Under the pieces are notes generated by a model that was given only the letters and a program-made list of their open reading frames with translations, did no database searches and was not told the DNA's origin. The position numbers were made by a program, and so were the translations under genes. A stretch of 64,000 bases of DNA. Origin: Kitasatospora gansuensis (GTDB taxonomy: Bacteria > Actinomycetota > Actinomycetes > Streptomycetales > Streptomycetaceae). The stretch is taken from NCBI RefSeq assembly GCF_014203705.1, contig NZ_JACHJR010000001.1, forward strand, positions 1,922,001-1,986,000, in the 5' to 3' direction. This document shows, in pieces, positions 10,838 through 19,477 of this stretch. Numbering within the stretch: position 1 is the stretch's first letter; each line of letters opens with the position of its first letter.

Positions 10838-12625
10838 CTACGTGTCGGGCGTCCGTCCGGGCAGCGCGCCCGCCGACCGGTCAACCGAGCCGGGGGCGCG
10901 GGCGGTGGCCAACAGCTCCTCCGCGTGGGCCCGGCCGAGCTCGGAGTCCTCCAAGCCCGCCAGCATCCGGGAGAGTTCGCGTACCCGCTGCTCGTCGGAG
11001 AGCACCTTGACGCCGCTGCGGGTCACCGTGCCGTCGTGGGTCTTCTCGACTACCAGGTGCCGGTCGGCGAAGGCCGCCACCTGCGGAAGGTGGGTGACCA
11101 CCACGACCTGGGCGGTCTCGGCGAGCTTGGCCAGCCGGCGGCCGATCTCGACCGCGGCCTTGCCGCCGACGCCCGCGTCCACCTCGTCGAAGAGGTACGT
11201 CGGCACCGGGTCGGCACCGGCGAACACCACCTCGACGGCGAGCATCACCCGGGACAGCTCACCGCCCGAGGCGCCCTTGGCGATCGGACGCGGCGAGGCG
11301 CCGGGGTGCGGGGCGAGCAGCACCTCGACTTCGTCAACTCCGTGCGAGCCGAAGGCGACCGTGCGGCCGTCCAGCTCGAGACCGGCCGGGTCGTCGGTCC
11401 TGGTCAGGTCGAAGGTGACCCGGGCGTGCGGCATCGCCAGCTCGGCCAGCTCGGCGGAGACCGCCTCGGCGAACCGGCCGGCCGCGCCCTGCCTGGCCGC
11501 CGAGACCTCGGCCGCCAGCTCGGTCAGTTCCTGACGCAGCGTCGTCTGCCGCTCCGTCAGCCGGTCGATCCGGTCGTCGTCGCCGTCCAGCTCAGCCAGC
11601 CGGGCCGAGCCGGTCTCGGCCCAGTCCAGCACCTCGGCCAGGGTGTTCTCCGGGCCGCCGTACTTGCGCAGCAGCTGGGCCAGCACCGAGCGGCGCTCCT
11701 CGACCGCCGCCAGCCGGACCGGGTCGGCGTCCAGGTCGTCGGCGTACCCGGCCAGATCCTGGGCCACGTCGGCCAGCAGGTAGCCGACCTCGTTCAGCCG
11801 GTCGGCCAGACCGGCCAGGCGCTCGTCGTGCTGACGGACGCCGTCCACCGCCCGGCGGGCCTGGGCCACCAGGGTGCCCGCGTCCACCGCCTCGGGGTCG
11901 CTCGGGTGTCCGGCCAGGGCGGCGTGCGCCAGGACGGCGGCGGAGGAGAGCGCGTCAGCGTGGCCGAGCCGCTCGGCCTCGGCGGCCAGCTCGATGTCCT
12001 CGCCGGCCACCGGTTCGGCGGCGGCGACCTCGTCCAGGCCGAACCGGAGCAAGTCCGCCTCCTGGGCCCGCTCCCGGGCCCGGACGGTCAGCTCGTCCAG
12101 GGTGGCGGCCACCTCGCGCAGCGCCCGGTAGGTCTCCCGGTAGCGGGCCAGCGGCCCGGCCACGGCGGCACCGGCGTACCGGTCCAGCGCGCCGCGCTGA
12201 CGGGACGGCCGGAGCAGCCGCTGCTGGTCGGTCTGCCCGTGCACGGCCACCAGGTCCTCGCCCAGCTCGGCCAGCAGGCCGTTGGGGACGGACCGGCCGC
12301 CGACGTGGGCGCGCGAGCGGCCCTCGGCCGAGACGGTACGGCTGATCAGCAGCGCGCCGTCGTCCAGTTCGGCCCCGGCCTCCAGGGCCCGCTCCAGCGC
12401 CGGCGAGCCTGGCGGCAGCGAGAGCCGCCCCTCGACCACGGCGCGGTCGGCGCCGCGCCGCACCAGGGCAGGGTCGGCCCGGCCGCCCAGCAGCAGCCCG
12501 AGGCTGGTCACCACCATGGTCTTGCCCGCCCCGGTCTCACCGGTGACGGCGGTGAAGCCGGGCGCCAGTTCGACCACCGCGTCGTCGATGACGCCAAGAT
12601 CCCGTATCCGCATCTCGTCCAACAC
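10838..12625 (-). CDS. recN: DNA repair protein RecN
   Basis: 595 aa, close to the usual length. RecN is an SMC-like ATPase that acts early in double-strand-break repair. Walker A is TGETGAGKTMVV (near residue 30). The middle is coiled-coil. The ABC signature KGASGGELSRVMLA and Walker B TYLFDEVDAGVGG are near residues 450-490, followed by VVVTHLPQVAAFAD. The GTG at 12625 is followed at once by TTG, so the start may be one codon later; AAGG lies upstream. Confidence 0.95.
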   Translation of the reverse strand: MLDEMRIRDLGVIDDAVVELAPGFTAVTGETGAGKTMVVTSLGLLLGGRADPALVRRGADRAVVEGRLSLPPGSPALERALEAGAELDDGALLISRTVSAEGRSRAHVGGRSVPNGLLAELGEDLVAVHGQTDQQRLLRPSRQRGALDRYAGAAVAGPLARYRETYRALREVAATLDELTVRARERAQEADLLRFGLDEVAAAEPVAGEDIELAAEAERLGHADALSSAAVLAHAALAGHPSDPEAVDAGTLVAQARRAVDGVRQHDERLAGLADRLNEVGYLLADVAQDLAGYADDLDADPVRLAAVEERRSVLAQLLRKYGGPENTLAEVLDWAETGSARLAELDGDDDRIDRLTERQTTLRQELTELAAEVSAARQGAAGRFAEAVSAELAELAMPHARVTFDLTRTDDPAGLELDGRTVAFGSHGVDEVEVLLAPHPGASPRPIAKGASGGELSRVMLAVEVVFAGADPVPTYLFDEVDAGVGGKAAVEIGRRLAKLAETAQVVVVTHLPQVAAFADRHLVVEKTHDGTVTRSGVKVLSDEQRVRELSRMLAGLEDSELGRAHAEELLATARAPGSVDRSAGALPGRTPDT

Positions 12626-12742
12626 GGTGACGACCTTACGAGGTTCCGGCCCCGCCGCGCGACGAGCACCGGCCCCGGGCGGGCAAGTTCATCCCTTTCG
12701 GGCGCTGCGCGAGGTATGTCGCCGGGTGCTGTGACGGTCCTG

Positions 12743-13375
12743 CTAACGGGTTTCCGGCACGGCGCACCAGCGCAGGAAGAACTGGGCCAGCGGCCCGATC
12801 GCCAGCGCGTACGCGACGGTGCCGACGCCCACCGTGCCACCGAGCAGGACGCCGATGGCCAGCACGGTCAGTTCGATGCAGGTGCGGATCAGGCGGACCG
12901 AGCGGCCGGTCCTGCGCTGCAGGCCGGTCATCAGCCCGTCCCGGGGGCCCGGGCCGAACCGGGCGCCGATGTAGAGGCCGGTGGCCAGGCCGTTGAGCAG
13001 GATGCCGCCGGCCAGCAGGGCGATCCGGGCGGGCCAGTTCCCGGGCGTGTCCAGCAGGCCCACGGTGACGTCCATCGCCACCCCGAGGATCAGCACGTTG
13101 CCGACGGTGCCGATGCCGGGTACCTGCCGGAGCGGGATCCAGAGCAGCAGCACCAGCGCGCCGATGATGGAGACCCAGGTGCCGATGCTCAGGCCGAAGT
13201 GGTGCACCATGCCCTGGTTCAGCACGTCCCAGGGGTTGACGCCGAGACCGGCCCGCACCATCACGCCCAGGCTGGTGCCGTAGAGCCAGAGGCCGATCAG
13301 GAGTTGGGGCAGCCGGCGGGCGAGCCGGTCGGTGCTCCAGGTGGTCCGGGGGACGGCTGGGGAGAGGGTGGCCAT
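12743..13375 (-). CDS. YczE/YitT-like membrane protein
   Basis: 210 aa, mainly hydrophobic, with about five membrane segments (for example LLIGLWLYGTSLGVMVRAGLG and WVSIIGALVLLLWIPL). The signature GLGVNPWDVLNQGM near residue 44 is typical of the YczE family. Function is unknown. It is transcribed away from a MocR-type regulator. In Bacillus and others yczE is paired with a MocR regulator (YczR), so the permease-like protein is probably the regulator's target. ATG 13375. Confidence 0.85.
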   Translation of the reverse strand: MATLSPAVPRTTWSTDRLARRLPQLLIGLWLYGTSLGVMVRAGLGVNPWDVLNQGMVHHFGLSIGTWVSIIGALVLLLWIPLRQVPGIGTVGNVLILGVAMDVTVGLLDTPGNWPARIALLAGGILLNGLATGLYIGARFGPGPRDGLMTGLQRRTGRSVRLIRTCIELTVLAIGVLLGGTVGVGTVAYALAIGPLAQFFLRWCAVPETR

Positions 13376-13402
13376 CAGTGGCTCCTTCGGGAAACGGTGG
13401 GG

Positions 13403-13535
13403 CCAGGGGTGTCCGGTGGGCCGGACCGGGGTCGCGCCACGTCATGAGTCACCGCGACTTCTCCCTGGTCCGCGCCTTCCGTGCGCGGGGTCCTGGAGGG
13501 CTACGGCCCCGGTCCGGTCCGCCGGACACCCCTGG
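13403..13535. promoter_or_regulatory. split 32-bp inverted repeat between yczE-like and mocR
   Basis: The arm at 13403-13434 (CCAGGGGTGTCCGGTG... onward) is the reverse complement of 13504-13535 with 3 mismatches in 32. The arms are 69 bp apart, about 101 bp centre to centre. The site sits in the divergent promoter region, so it is a candidate operator for the MocR protein. Confidence 0.55.
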
Positions 13536-13617
13536 CGGCTCGATGGCCGCCCTGTCATCATGGGGAGTCCACCTGGCCACCGGCCAGGGCCAATTCCTCT
13601 CAACTGGACTGATTCAG

Positions 13618-15099
13618 ATGGCCGAGTGGCAGAGCACCGTGACCCCGCCCGCACTGGCCCGCCTGCTCCGCGGCACCCCGCTGCCCGAGAGCGGCGGCCA
13701 CCGCCCCGTCTACCGGACGCTGGCCGGTCAGGTCCGGCTGCTGGTCTCCGAGGGCCGCCTGCCGGTCGGCGCCCGGCTGCCCGCCGAACGCGAACTCGCC
13801 CAGGTGCTCGAACTCAGCCGCACCACCGTGGCCACCGCGTACGAGGCGCTGCGCACCGAGGGGTACCTGCGCAGCCGCCGCGGCTCCGGCAGCTGGACCA
13901 CCCTGCCCGAGGGCAGTCGGCCGCCCACCGACGCCCTGCACCCGGTGCCGCCGGACGAGCGCGACCGCACCCTGGACCTCGGCGTGGCCGCGCTGCCCGC
14001 CCCGCAGCCCCAGCTCGGCCTGGCCGCCGCCCGCGCGGTCGAGCAACTGGCCGCGTACGCCGCCGGGCACGGCAACTTCCCCACCGGCGTCCCGGTGCTC
14101 CGGGAGGCGATCGCCCGCCGCTACGCCGAGCGCGGACTGCCCACCACCCCCGACCAGATCCTGGTCACCACCGGCGCGATGGCCGCGCTCCAACTGGTCC
14201 GGCGCGCCCTGCTCAGCCGCGGCGACCGGGTCGCCGTCGAGGCACCCAGCTACGCCCACACCCTCCAGGCCCTGCGCCGCGCCGAGACCCGGCTGGTCCC
14301 CGTCCCGTACGCCGGGCCCCGATGGGACCTGCCCGAGTGGCAGCGGGTGCTGCGCGGCGCGGCGCCCCGGATCGCGTACGTGATCCCGGACTTCCACAAC
14401 CCCACCGGCGCGTTGGTGGACGAGGAGCAGCGGCGGGGCCTGCTGGCCGCCGCCCGGTCGGCCGGGACGACCGTACTGGTGGACGAGACCCCGGCCGAAC
14501 TCGACTGGGGCCTCGGTGACTTGACCATGCCGCGGCCGATGGCCGCGCTCGACCGGAGTGCCCAGGTGGTCACCGTCGGCTCGGCCAGCAAGATCCTCTG
14601 GGGCGGCCTGCGGATCGGCTGGGTGCGCGCCAACCCGGCCCTGGTACGGCAGTTGGCCACCGACCGGGTCTACACCGACATCGGCAGCCCGGTGCTCGAC
14701 CAGCTGATCGCCGCCGAGATGCTCGGCGAACAGCTGCCCGCGATCAGGGCCGACCGCCACGAACGGCTGCGGGCCAGCGCCGAGGGCCTGATCGCCGCCC
14801 TGCGCGAGCAGCTCCCGCACTGGCAAGTGACCCTGCCCCCAGGCGGGTTGGCGCTCTGGGTGGGCACCGGCGGGCTCTCCGGCAGCGCCCTCGCCCAGGC
14901 CGGCGAACAGACCGGGGTCCGGATCGCCGCCGGCTCCAGGTTCGGCGTCGACGGCGCCTTCGAACACCACATCCGGATCCCGCTCACCGTCCCGGGCTCG
15001 GCCGCCGCCGAAGCCGTCGCCCGGCTGGCCACCACCGCCGCGGTGGCCGCCACCGGCCGCTGGAACGGCCTCGACAGCACCCTGCCGCTGGCCGTCTGA
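13618..15099 (+). CDS. MocR-type transcriptional regulator (GntR HTH plus aminotransferase-like domain)
   Basis: 493 aa. MocR proteins fuse a GntR winged helix to a fold-type I PLP domain and respond to PLP or amino-compound ligands. The HTH is at about residues 50-100 (LPAERELAQVLELSRTTVA, then LRTEGYLRSRRGSGS). The PLP domain has YVIPDFHNPTGALVDEEQR and the lysine motif TVGSASKILWGGLRIGW, so the Schiff-base Lys is present. ATG at 13618 directly precedes the conserved region and lacks a clear ribosome site; it may be leaderless. It is divergent from the YczE-like gene, its likely target. Confidence 0.9.
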   Translation: MAEWQSTVTPPALARLLRGTPLPESGGHRPVYRTLAGQVRLLVSEGRLPVGARLPAERELAQVLELSRTTVATAYEALRTEGYLRSRRGSGSWTTLPEGSRPPTDALHPVPPDERDRTLDLGVAALPAPQPQLGLAAARAVEQLAAYAAGHGNFPTGVPVLREAIARRYAERGLPTTPDQILVTTGAMAALQLVRRALLSRGDRVAVEAPSYAHTLQALRRAETRLVPVPYAGPRWDLPEWQRVLRGAAPRIAYVIPDFHNPTGALVDEEQRRGLLAAARSAGTTVLVDETPAELDWGLGDLTMPRPMAALDRSAQVVTVGSASKILWGGLRIGWVRANPALVRQLATDRVYTDIGSPVLDQLIAAEMLGEQLPAIRADRHERLRASAEGLIAALREQLPHWQVTLPPGGLALWVGTGGLSGSALAQAGEQTGVRIAAGSRFGVDGAFEHHIRIPLTVPGSAAAEAVARLATTAAVAATGRWNGLDSTLPLAV

Positions 15100-15117
15100 C
15101 CCGCCGTCAGCTCTTGC

Positions 15118-16017
15118 TCAGCAGCCGCCGCGCCCGCGCCAACCCGTCACCGGCAGCGCGAACTTGGCCACCAGCCGGTCGGTGAACGGCGCCCGGTGCA
15201 GCCTGGCCAGCCGCACCGGCGTACGGCCCCGGCGGACCTCCACCCGGGCCCCGGCCGGGAGTTCGACCGAACGGCGGCCGTCGCACCAGAGCACCCCGTG
15301 CGGGGTCTTCGGCTGCACCTCCACCGCCAGCACCGAGTTCGGCGAGGTCACCAACGGCCGGGCGAACAGCGCGTGCGCGCTGATCGGCACCATCAGCAGC
15401 GCCTCCACCTCCGGCCAGACCACCGGACCGCCGCCGGAGAAGGCGTACGCCGTCGAACCGGTCGGCGTGGAGAGCACCACCCCGTCACAGCCGAAGTTGG
15501 AGACCGGACGGCCGTCCACCTCGGTCACCACCTCGAGCATCCGCTCCCGGGCGGCCTTCTCGATCGACGCCTCGTTCAGCGCCCAGCCCTCGTACACCAC
15601 GTCGCCGTTGGTCCGCACCAGCACGTCGAGGGTCATCCGGTCCTCGATCTCGTAGTCGGCGTCCACCACCCGGTCGACCACCACCGCCAGATCGTCCCGC
15701 TCGGCCTCCGCCAGGAAGCCCACCCGGCCCAGGTTGATGCCCAGCATCGGCAGCCCGGACTCCCGGGCCAGCTCCGCCCCGCGCAGCAGCGTGCCGTCGC
15801 CGCCCGCGACCAGGATCAGCTCACAGCCGTCCGCCGCGCCATGGCCACCCGTGACCCGCTCCACCCCGTCCGGCAGGTCGAGACCGACCGCCTCGGCCGC
15901 CAGCAGCCGGATTCTGATCCCGGCCTTCAACAGGCCCTGCACCAACGCCTCGACGCTGCGCAGCGCGGCCTCCCGCCCGGTGTGCGCAATCAGGAAGACC
16001 GTGCGTCCCTCGCTCAT
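15118..16017 (-). CDS. nadK: NAD kinase
   Basis: 299 aa. It phosphorylates NAD to NADP using ATP or polyphosphate. The GGDGT motif is at about residue 74 (VAGGDGTLLRGAEL). The NAD-binding block GCDGVVLSTPTGSTAYAFSG is near residue 180. GGGAGAGG precedes ATG 16017. It converges with mocR, leaving 18 bp. The last residues (GWRGRGGC) are variable in the family. It lies 86 bp downstream of tlyA on the same strand, the common actinobacterial order tlyA-nadK-recN, here interrupted by the mocR/yczE pair. Confidence 0.95.
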   Translation of the reverse strand: MSEGRTVFLIAHTGREAALRSVEALVQGLLKAGIRIRLLAAEAVGLDLPDGVERVTGGHGAADGCELILVAGGDGTLLRGAELARESGLPMLGINLGRVGFLAEAERDDLAVVVDRVVDADYEIEDRMTLDVLVRTNGDVVYEGWALNEASIEKAARERMLEVVTEVDGRPVSNFGCDGVVLSTPTGSTAYAFSGGGPVVWPEVEALLMVPISAHALFARPLVTSPNSVLAVEVQPKTPHGVLWCDGRRSVELPAGARVEVRRGRTPVRLARLHRAPFTDRLVAKFALPVTGWRGRGGC

Positions 16018-16103
16018 GCTGCTGCCCTCTCCCTACGTCTGCCGGGTCGCCGTTGCCCCGTGCGGCCGCCGCGCTCGCGATGACCGGACGTCTGCGTCGC
16101 ACC

Positions 16104-16916
16104 CTATCGGGGCCCCTCCGCGACCGCCCGGTCCGCCTCGGCCGGGTCGAGCTGCGCGGCGTCCCGGCGCAGCCACAGGAAGTACTCCACATTGCCCGAA
16201 GGACCGGGCAGCGGACTGGCCGTGACCGCCCGCACCCCCAGCCCCAACGCCCAGGCCTGGGCGGCCACCTGACGGACCATCTCGGCCCGCAGCTCGGGGC
16301 TGCGCACCACACCGCCGCTGCCGAGGCGCTCCTTGCCGATCTCGAACTGCGGCTTGACCATCATCACCAGGTCCGCGTCCTCGGCACAGCACCCCGCCAG
16401 CGCGGGCAGCACCAGACCGAGCGAGATGAACGACAGGTCGCCCACCACCAGGCCGACCGGCTCCCCGCCGATCTTCTCCAGCGTCAGCTCCCGGACGTTG
16501 GTCCGGTCCATCACGGTCACCCGGTCGTCGCTCTGCAGCGACCACGCCAGCTGCCCGTACCCGACGTCCACCGCGAGCACGTGCGCGACGCCCGACCGCA
16601 GCAGCACATCCGTGAAGCCGCCGGTCGAGGCACCCGCGTCCAGCGCCCGGCGCCCCTCCACCACCAGCCCCTGCGGCAGGAACGCCGCCAGCGCGCCGGC
16701 CAGCTTGTGGCCGCCCCGCGAGACGTAGTCCGGGTCGTTCTCGTCCGCTGCCACCACCACGGCCGCCGCCGTCTCCACCTGGGTGGCCGGCTTGGTCGCG
16801 GTGGTGCCACCGACGGTCACCCGGCCCGCCGCGATCAGCTCGCTCGCGTGTTCACGCGAACGGGCCAGCTTGCGGCGGACCAGCTCCGCGTCGAGTCGGC
16901 GTCGTGCCACTGCCAC
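16104..16916 (-). CDS. tlyA: TlyA-family 16S/23S rRNA 2'-O-methyltransferase
   Basis: 270 aa. TlyA methylates ribose 2'-OH at 16S C1409 and 23S C1920, which confers capreomycin sensitivity in mycobacteria. An N-terminal S4 RNA-binding domain (LDAELVRRKLARSREHASEL, about residues 8-65) is followed by a Rossmann methyltransferase with the SAM site DAGASTGGFTD near 95, DLSFISLG, and VKPQFEIGKERLG. GTG 16916 has AGGAGAC 9 nt upstream; a second GTG two codons later is possible. The S4 domain also resembles haemolysin-A annotations, which are the same family. Confidence 0.95.
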   Translation of the reverse strand: MAVARRRLDAELVRRKLARSREHASELIAAGRVTVGGTTATKPATQVETAAAVVVAADENDPDYVSRGGHKLAGALAAFLPQGLVVEGRRALDAGASTGGFTDVLLRSGVAHVLAVDVGYGQLAWSLQSDDRVTVMDRTNVRELTLEKIGGEPVGLVVGDLSFISLGLVLPALAGCCAEDADLVMMVKPQFEIGKERLGSGGVVRSPELRAEMVRQVAAQAWALGLGVRAVTASPLPGPSGNVEYFLWLRRDAAQLDPAEADRAVAEGPR

Positions 16917-16952
16917 TGAAGTTCCGTCTCCTGTTACTGGTACTGCCGGGTG

Positions 16953-17120
16953 CTACTGGTCAAGCGCGGCGAGCGTGTCCGCGAGCCGCTGGTGTACATC
17001 TTCGTACACCGCCACGTGCGCTCCGGTCTCCGCCCCGTCCAGCTCGCCCAGCCGGGCCAGCACCGCATCCACCTCGGGACGGCCGGTGGGGACGAAACCG
17101 TCCTCACCGAGGTCAGTCAT
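16953..17120 (-). CDS. small acidic conserved-looking protein, 55 aa
   Basis: 55 aa: begins MTDLGEDGFVPTGRPEVD and ends ADTLAALDQ. Its ATG overlaps the stop of the upstream H1-like gene by 8 bp (ATGACTGA), and it ends 36 bp before tlyA on the same strand. Codon third positions are G/C-biased. The sequence is acidic and looks helical, with no membrane segment. I recall a short protein of this kind next to tlyA in other streptomycetes, but no function. Probably translated by coupling. Confidence 0.75.
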   Translation of the reverse strand: MTDLGEDGFVPTGRPEVDAVLARLGELDGAETGAHVAVYEDVHQRLADTLAALDQ

Positions 17121-17763
17121 CGGCGGGCTTCCGCGGGGTGGCCTTCTTGGGCGCGGCCTTCTTGGCGGTCGTCTTCTTGGTGGCCGTCTTCTTGGCGGTC
17201 GCGGTCTTCTTGACCGCCGTGGTCTTCTTCACCGCCGTGGTCTTCTTCACCGGCGGCGTCTTCTTCACCGGCGGCGTCTTCTTCACCGGGGGCGCGACCG
17301 GCTCGGGGACCTCGTCCGCCCAGGCCCAGGCCGGCACCTCCTCGGGCTCCAGCTCGGGCTCCTGCTCGGCATCGGCCGGACGGACCTCGTCCTCCCAGCC
17401 GGCCTCGAACAGACCGCCCGCACGGGCCTCCTGAGCCGGCGTCGGAGCGGGCTCCTCCACCTCACGGAGCCTGCTCTCCAGGAAGCTCAGCACCACGCCG
17501 ACCTTCGTCACCTGGTCGCCGACCTTCTCGAAGAGCTTGTCCACCTCGCCACGGGTCACCCCGACCGCCAGGTCGATCCCGGCCCGGCCGGCCGTCACGG
17601 CCTCCTCGGCCAAGGTCTGCAAGGTCTTCACCGACGGCGGGAACTGCTCCAGCCCCGCCACGTGCACCCCCGACCGCTCCAACAGCCCGGCCACCCGCTT
17701 GCCGGCCTCCTCGGCGACCTCGGCGGCCACCACGACCACCCCACGCACCGCATCCCGCAGCAT
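17113..17763 (-). CDS. histone H1-like protein with Lys/Ala-rich C-terminal repeats
   Basis: 216 aa from ATG 17763, with AGGAGGT upstream. The first 115 residues look helical (RDAVRGVVVVAAEVAEEAGK; LAEEAVTAGRAGIDLAVGVT) and resemble small phasin-like or coiled domains. An acidic linker (EQEPELEPEEVPAWAWADE) leads to a tail of about 55 residues built of KKTPPV, KKTTAV and KKTA units, as in eukaryotic and actinobacterial H1-type tails. It probably binds DNA or RNA through the tail, but this is inference. It is translationally coupled to the 55-aa gene. Confidence 0.75.
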   Translation of the reverse strand: MLRDAVRGVVVVAAEVAEEAGKRVAGLLERSGVHVAGLEQFPPSVKTLQTLAEEAVTAGRAGIDLAVGVTRGEVDKLFEKVGDQVTKVGVVLSFLESRLREVEEPAPTPAQEARAGGLFEAGWEDEVRPADAEQEPELEPEEVPAWAWADEVPEPVAPPVKKTPPVKKTPPVKKTTAVKKTTAVKKTATAKKTATKKTTAKKAAPKKATPRKPADD

Positions 17764-17898
17764 CTCGGCCTACCTCCTCCGTGCCGTCTCCGTACCCCTC
17801 GCACCCGACGCTACCGCCTCCCGCCCTGCCAGGACGGTCCGGGCGCTGCGATAGCGTGGGCCGTCAGCCGCAGTACCGACAGGGAGAGACCAGCAGCG

Positions 17899-18246
17899 AT
17901 GGCCAGCACCGAGGAGTGCCGCAGCGCACTCGAGCAGCTCAGCCGCAACCTCGCCGGCACCAACGGCTCGGTCCGTCAGGCCGCCGCCCTCGACCGCTCC
18001 CTGACCTGCCGGATCACCGACCTCGACCTGACCTTCTCCGGCCGCCTCCAGGACGGCCGGATCACCGACGTGGTCGAAACCCCGGGCCCGCCCCCCGCCA
18101 AGGCCGAGATCCGCCTCACCATGACCAGCGACGACCTGGTCGCCATGGTCGGCGGCACCCTCAACTTCGCCTCCGCCTGGGCCTCCGGCCGCATCAAGCT
18201 CGAAGCCGGCTTCCGCGACCTCCTCCGCCTGCGCACCCTGCTCTGA
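17899..18246 (+). CDS. SCP2 sterol-transfer-like domain protein
   Basis: 115 aa. A stand-alone SCP2-type lipid-binding fold is suggested by CRITDLDLTFSGRLQDGRI, AEIRLTMTSDDLVAMVGG and FASAWASGRIKLEAGFRDLL. ATG 17899 has AGGGAGAG about 12 nt upstream. A TAGCGT at 17852-17857 is a plausible -10 element. It is divergent from the H1-like gene. Ligand and role are unknown. It may bind fatty or isoprenoid chains, as eukaryotic SCP2 does. Confidence 0.8.
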   Translation: MASTEECRSALEQLSRNLAGTNGSVRQAAALDRSLTCRITDLDLTFSGRLQDGRITDVVETPGPPPAKAEIRLTMTSDDLVAMVGGTLNFASAWASGRIKLEAGFRDLLRLRTLL

Positions 18247-18263
18247 AGGCACGCGGTGCACCG

Positions 18264-18381
18264 CCAGGGGCTCGGGGAACTGCGACGCCGACCTCGTAAA
18301 AGGTGATCCGTGCGTAAATGGCCAGGCACTTTCGCCTGTGACCCCGGCGCCAGATCTCCTCGCAGTTCCCCGAGCCCCTGG
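18264..18381 (+). repeat. dispersed palindromic repeat, copy C
   Basis: 118 bp. Left arm type Y (GGAACTGCGACG, then GTAAAAGGTGATCC), right arm type P. Tail ATAGTGCAAC is present. It lies between the convergent SCP2 and HAD genes. Confidence 0.9.
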
Positions 18382-18401
18382 ATAGTGCAACTTCCCCAGT
18401 G

Positions 18402-19466
18402 TTAGAAGCCAAGCTCGGCGAGCGCCTTCCGCCCGTCCAGCCCCGGCCCCGCCGTCCAGGCGGCACCGCAGAGCGCCCGCAACCCGTCGTACCGGTCCTC
18501 CCCCGCGCCGGAGACCCGCAGCACCCCGTCCTCCGCCCAGGCCCGCCACCCCCCGCACTCGAAGCCGCCGTCCACCGCGACCGCCGCCCGATGCGCCGTC
18601 AGCAGCCCCCGCAGGTCCGCCGCCAGGTACGTCGGCCGGTGCTCCACCGGAGCGTCCAGCAGCAGCGCGGGCGTGGTGACGCCGGTGAACACCAGCAGGC
18701 TGTCCACCCCGCCATTCCAGGCGCCCTCGATGTCGGTGTCGAGCCGGTCGCCGACCACCAGCGGACGCTTCGCCCCGGTCCGGATCACCGTCTCCCGGTG
18801 CATCGGCGGCAGCGGCTTGCCCGCCACCTCGGGCTCCACCCCGGTGGCCGTCCGGACCGCCGCCACCAGCGTGCCGTTCCCGGGCGCGATCCCGCGCGCG
18901 GTCGGCACCGTGAGGTCGGTGTTCGAGGCCACCCACGGCAGCCCGGAGGCGACCGCGTACGAGGCTTCGGCGAGCTGCTGCCAGCCCACCGAGGGGTCGT
19001 AGCCCTGCACCACCGCGAGCGGCTGCTCGGCCAGCGAGCTGACGGCCACCAGCCCGTGCTCGGCCAGCGCCTCGACCAGCCCGGCCCCGCCCACGACCAG
19101 CACCTTCGACCCGGCCGGGACCTTCTCGGCCACCAGCCGGGCCGCCGCCTGGGCGGAGTTGATCACGTCGGCCGGCTCGGCCGGGATGCCCAGCTCGGTG
19201 AGGTGCTCGGCCACCACCCGGGGCGGCCGGGAGGCGTTGTTGGTGACGTACGCCAGCCGCATCCCGCCGTCCCTGGCCACCGCCAGCGACTCGGCCGCGT
19301 ACTCGATCGCGTTCGGACCGGCGTACACCACGCCGTCCAGGTCGAGCAGCGCGGTGTCGTACGCCTCGGTCAGCGGGAGCTCGGAGCCCCCGGGAGCGGT
19401 CCGTACCTGGCCGGTTGCGCCGGTCTCCGTCATGCCTGCTGCCACCTCGTCCTCACTCGTCGTCAC
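18402..19466 (-). CDS. HAD-IIA family phosphatase (NagD/4-nitrophenylphosphatase-like)
   Basis: 354 aa from GTG 19466; ATG 19433 is an alternative start. HAD phosphatases use an Asp nucleophile, here LLDLDGVVYAG. Motif II is YVTNNASRPP, and the C-terminal KPLPPMHRETV and VVGDRLDTDIEGAWNGGVDSL complete motifs III and IV. The final 80 residues (VDGGFECGGWRAWAEDGVL) are a lineage-specific extension. It probably dephosphorylates a small phosphosugar or nucleotide. It is 11 bp downstream of the TPR gene, so likely co-transcribed. Confidence 0.9.
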   Translation of the reverse strand: MTTSEDEVAAGMTETGATGQVRTAPGGSELPLTEAYDTALLDLDGVVYAGPNAIEYAAESLAVARDGGMRLAYVTNNASRPPRVVAEHLTELGIPAEPADVINSAQAAARLVAEKVPAGSKVLVVGGAGLVEALAEHGLVAVSSLAEQPLAVVQGYDPSVGWQQLAEASYAVASGLPWVASNTDLTVPTARGIAPGNGTLVAAVRTATGVEPEVAGKPLPPMHRETVIRTGAKRPLVVGDRLDTDIEGAWNGGVDSLLVFTGVTTPALLLDAPVEHRPTYLAADLRGLLTAHRAAVAVDGGFECGGWRAWAEDGVLRVSGAGEDRYDGLRALCGAAWTAGPGLDGRKALAELGF

Positions 19467-19477
19467 CTGTCACACCG

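Noticed and set aside
10397..13447. Plus-strand open frame of over 1,000 codons opposite recN and its neighbours
   Set aside because: Spans several real minus-strand genes and their gaps. Codon pattern is that of the opposite strand. No recognisable domain.
15118..15170. Possible frameshift at the nadK C-terminus (another frame reads on to a nearby stop)
   Set aside because: The catalytic core is complete and this tail varies between species, so a frameshift is not needed.
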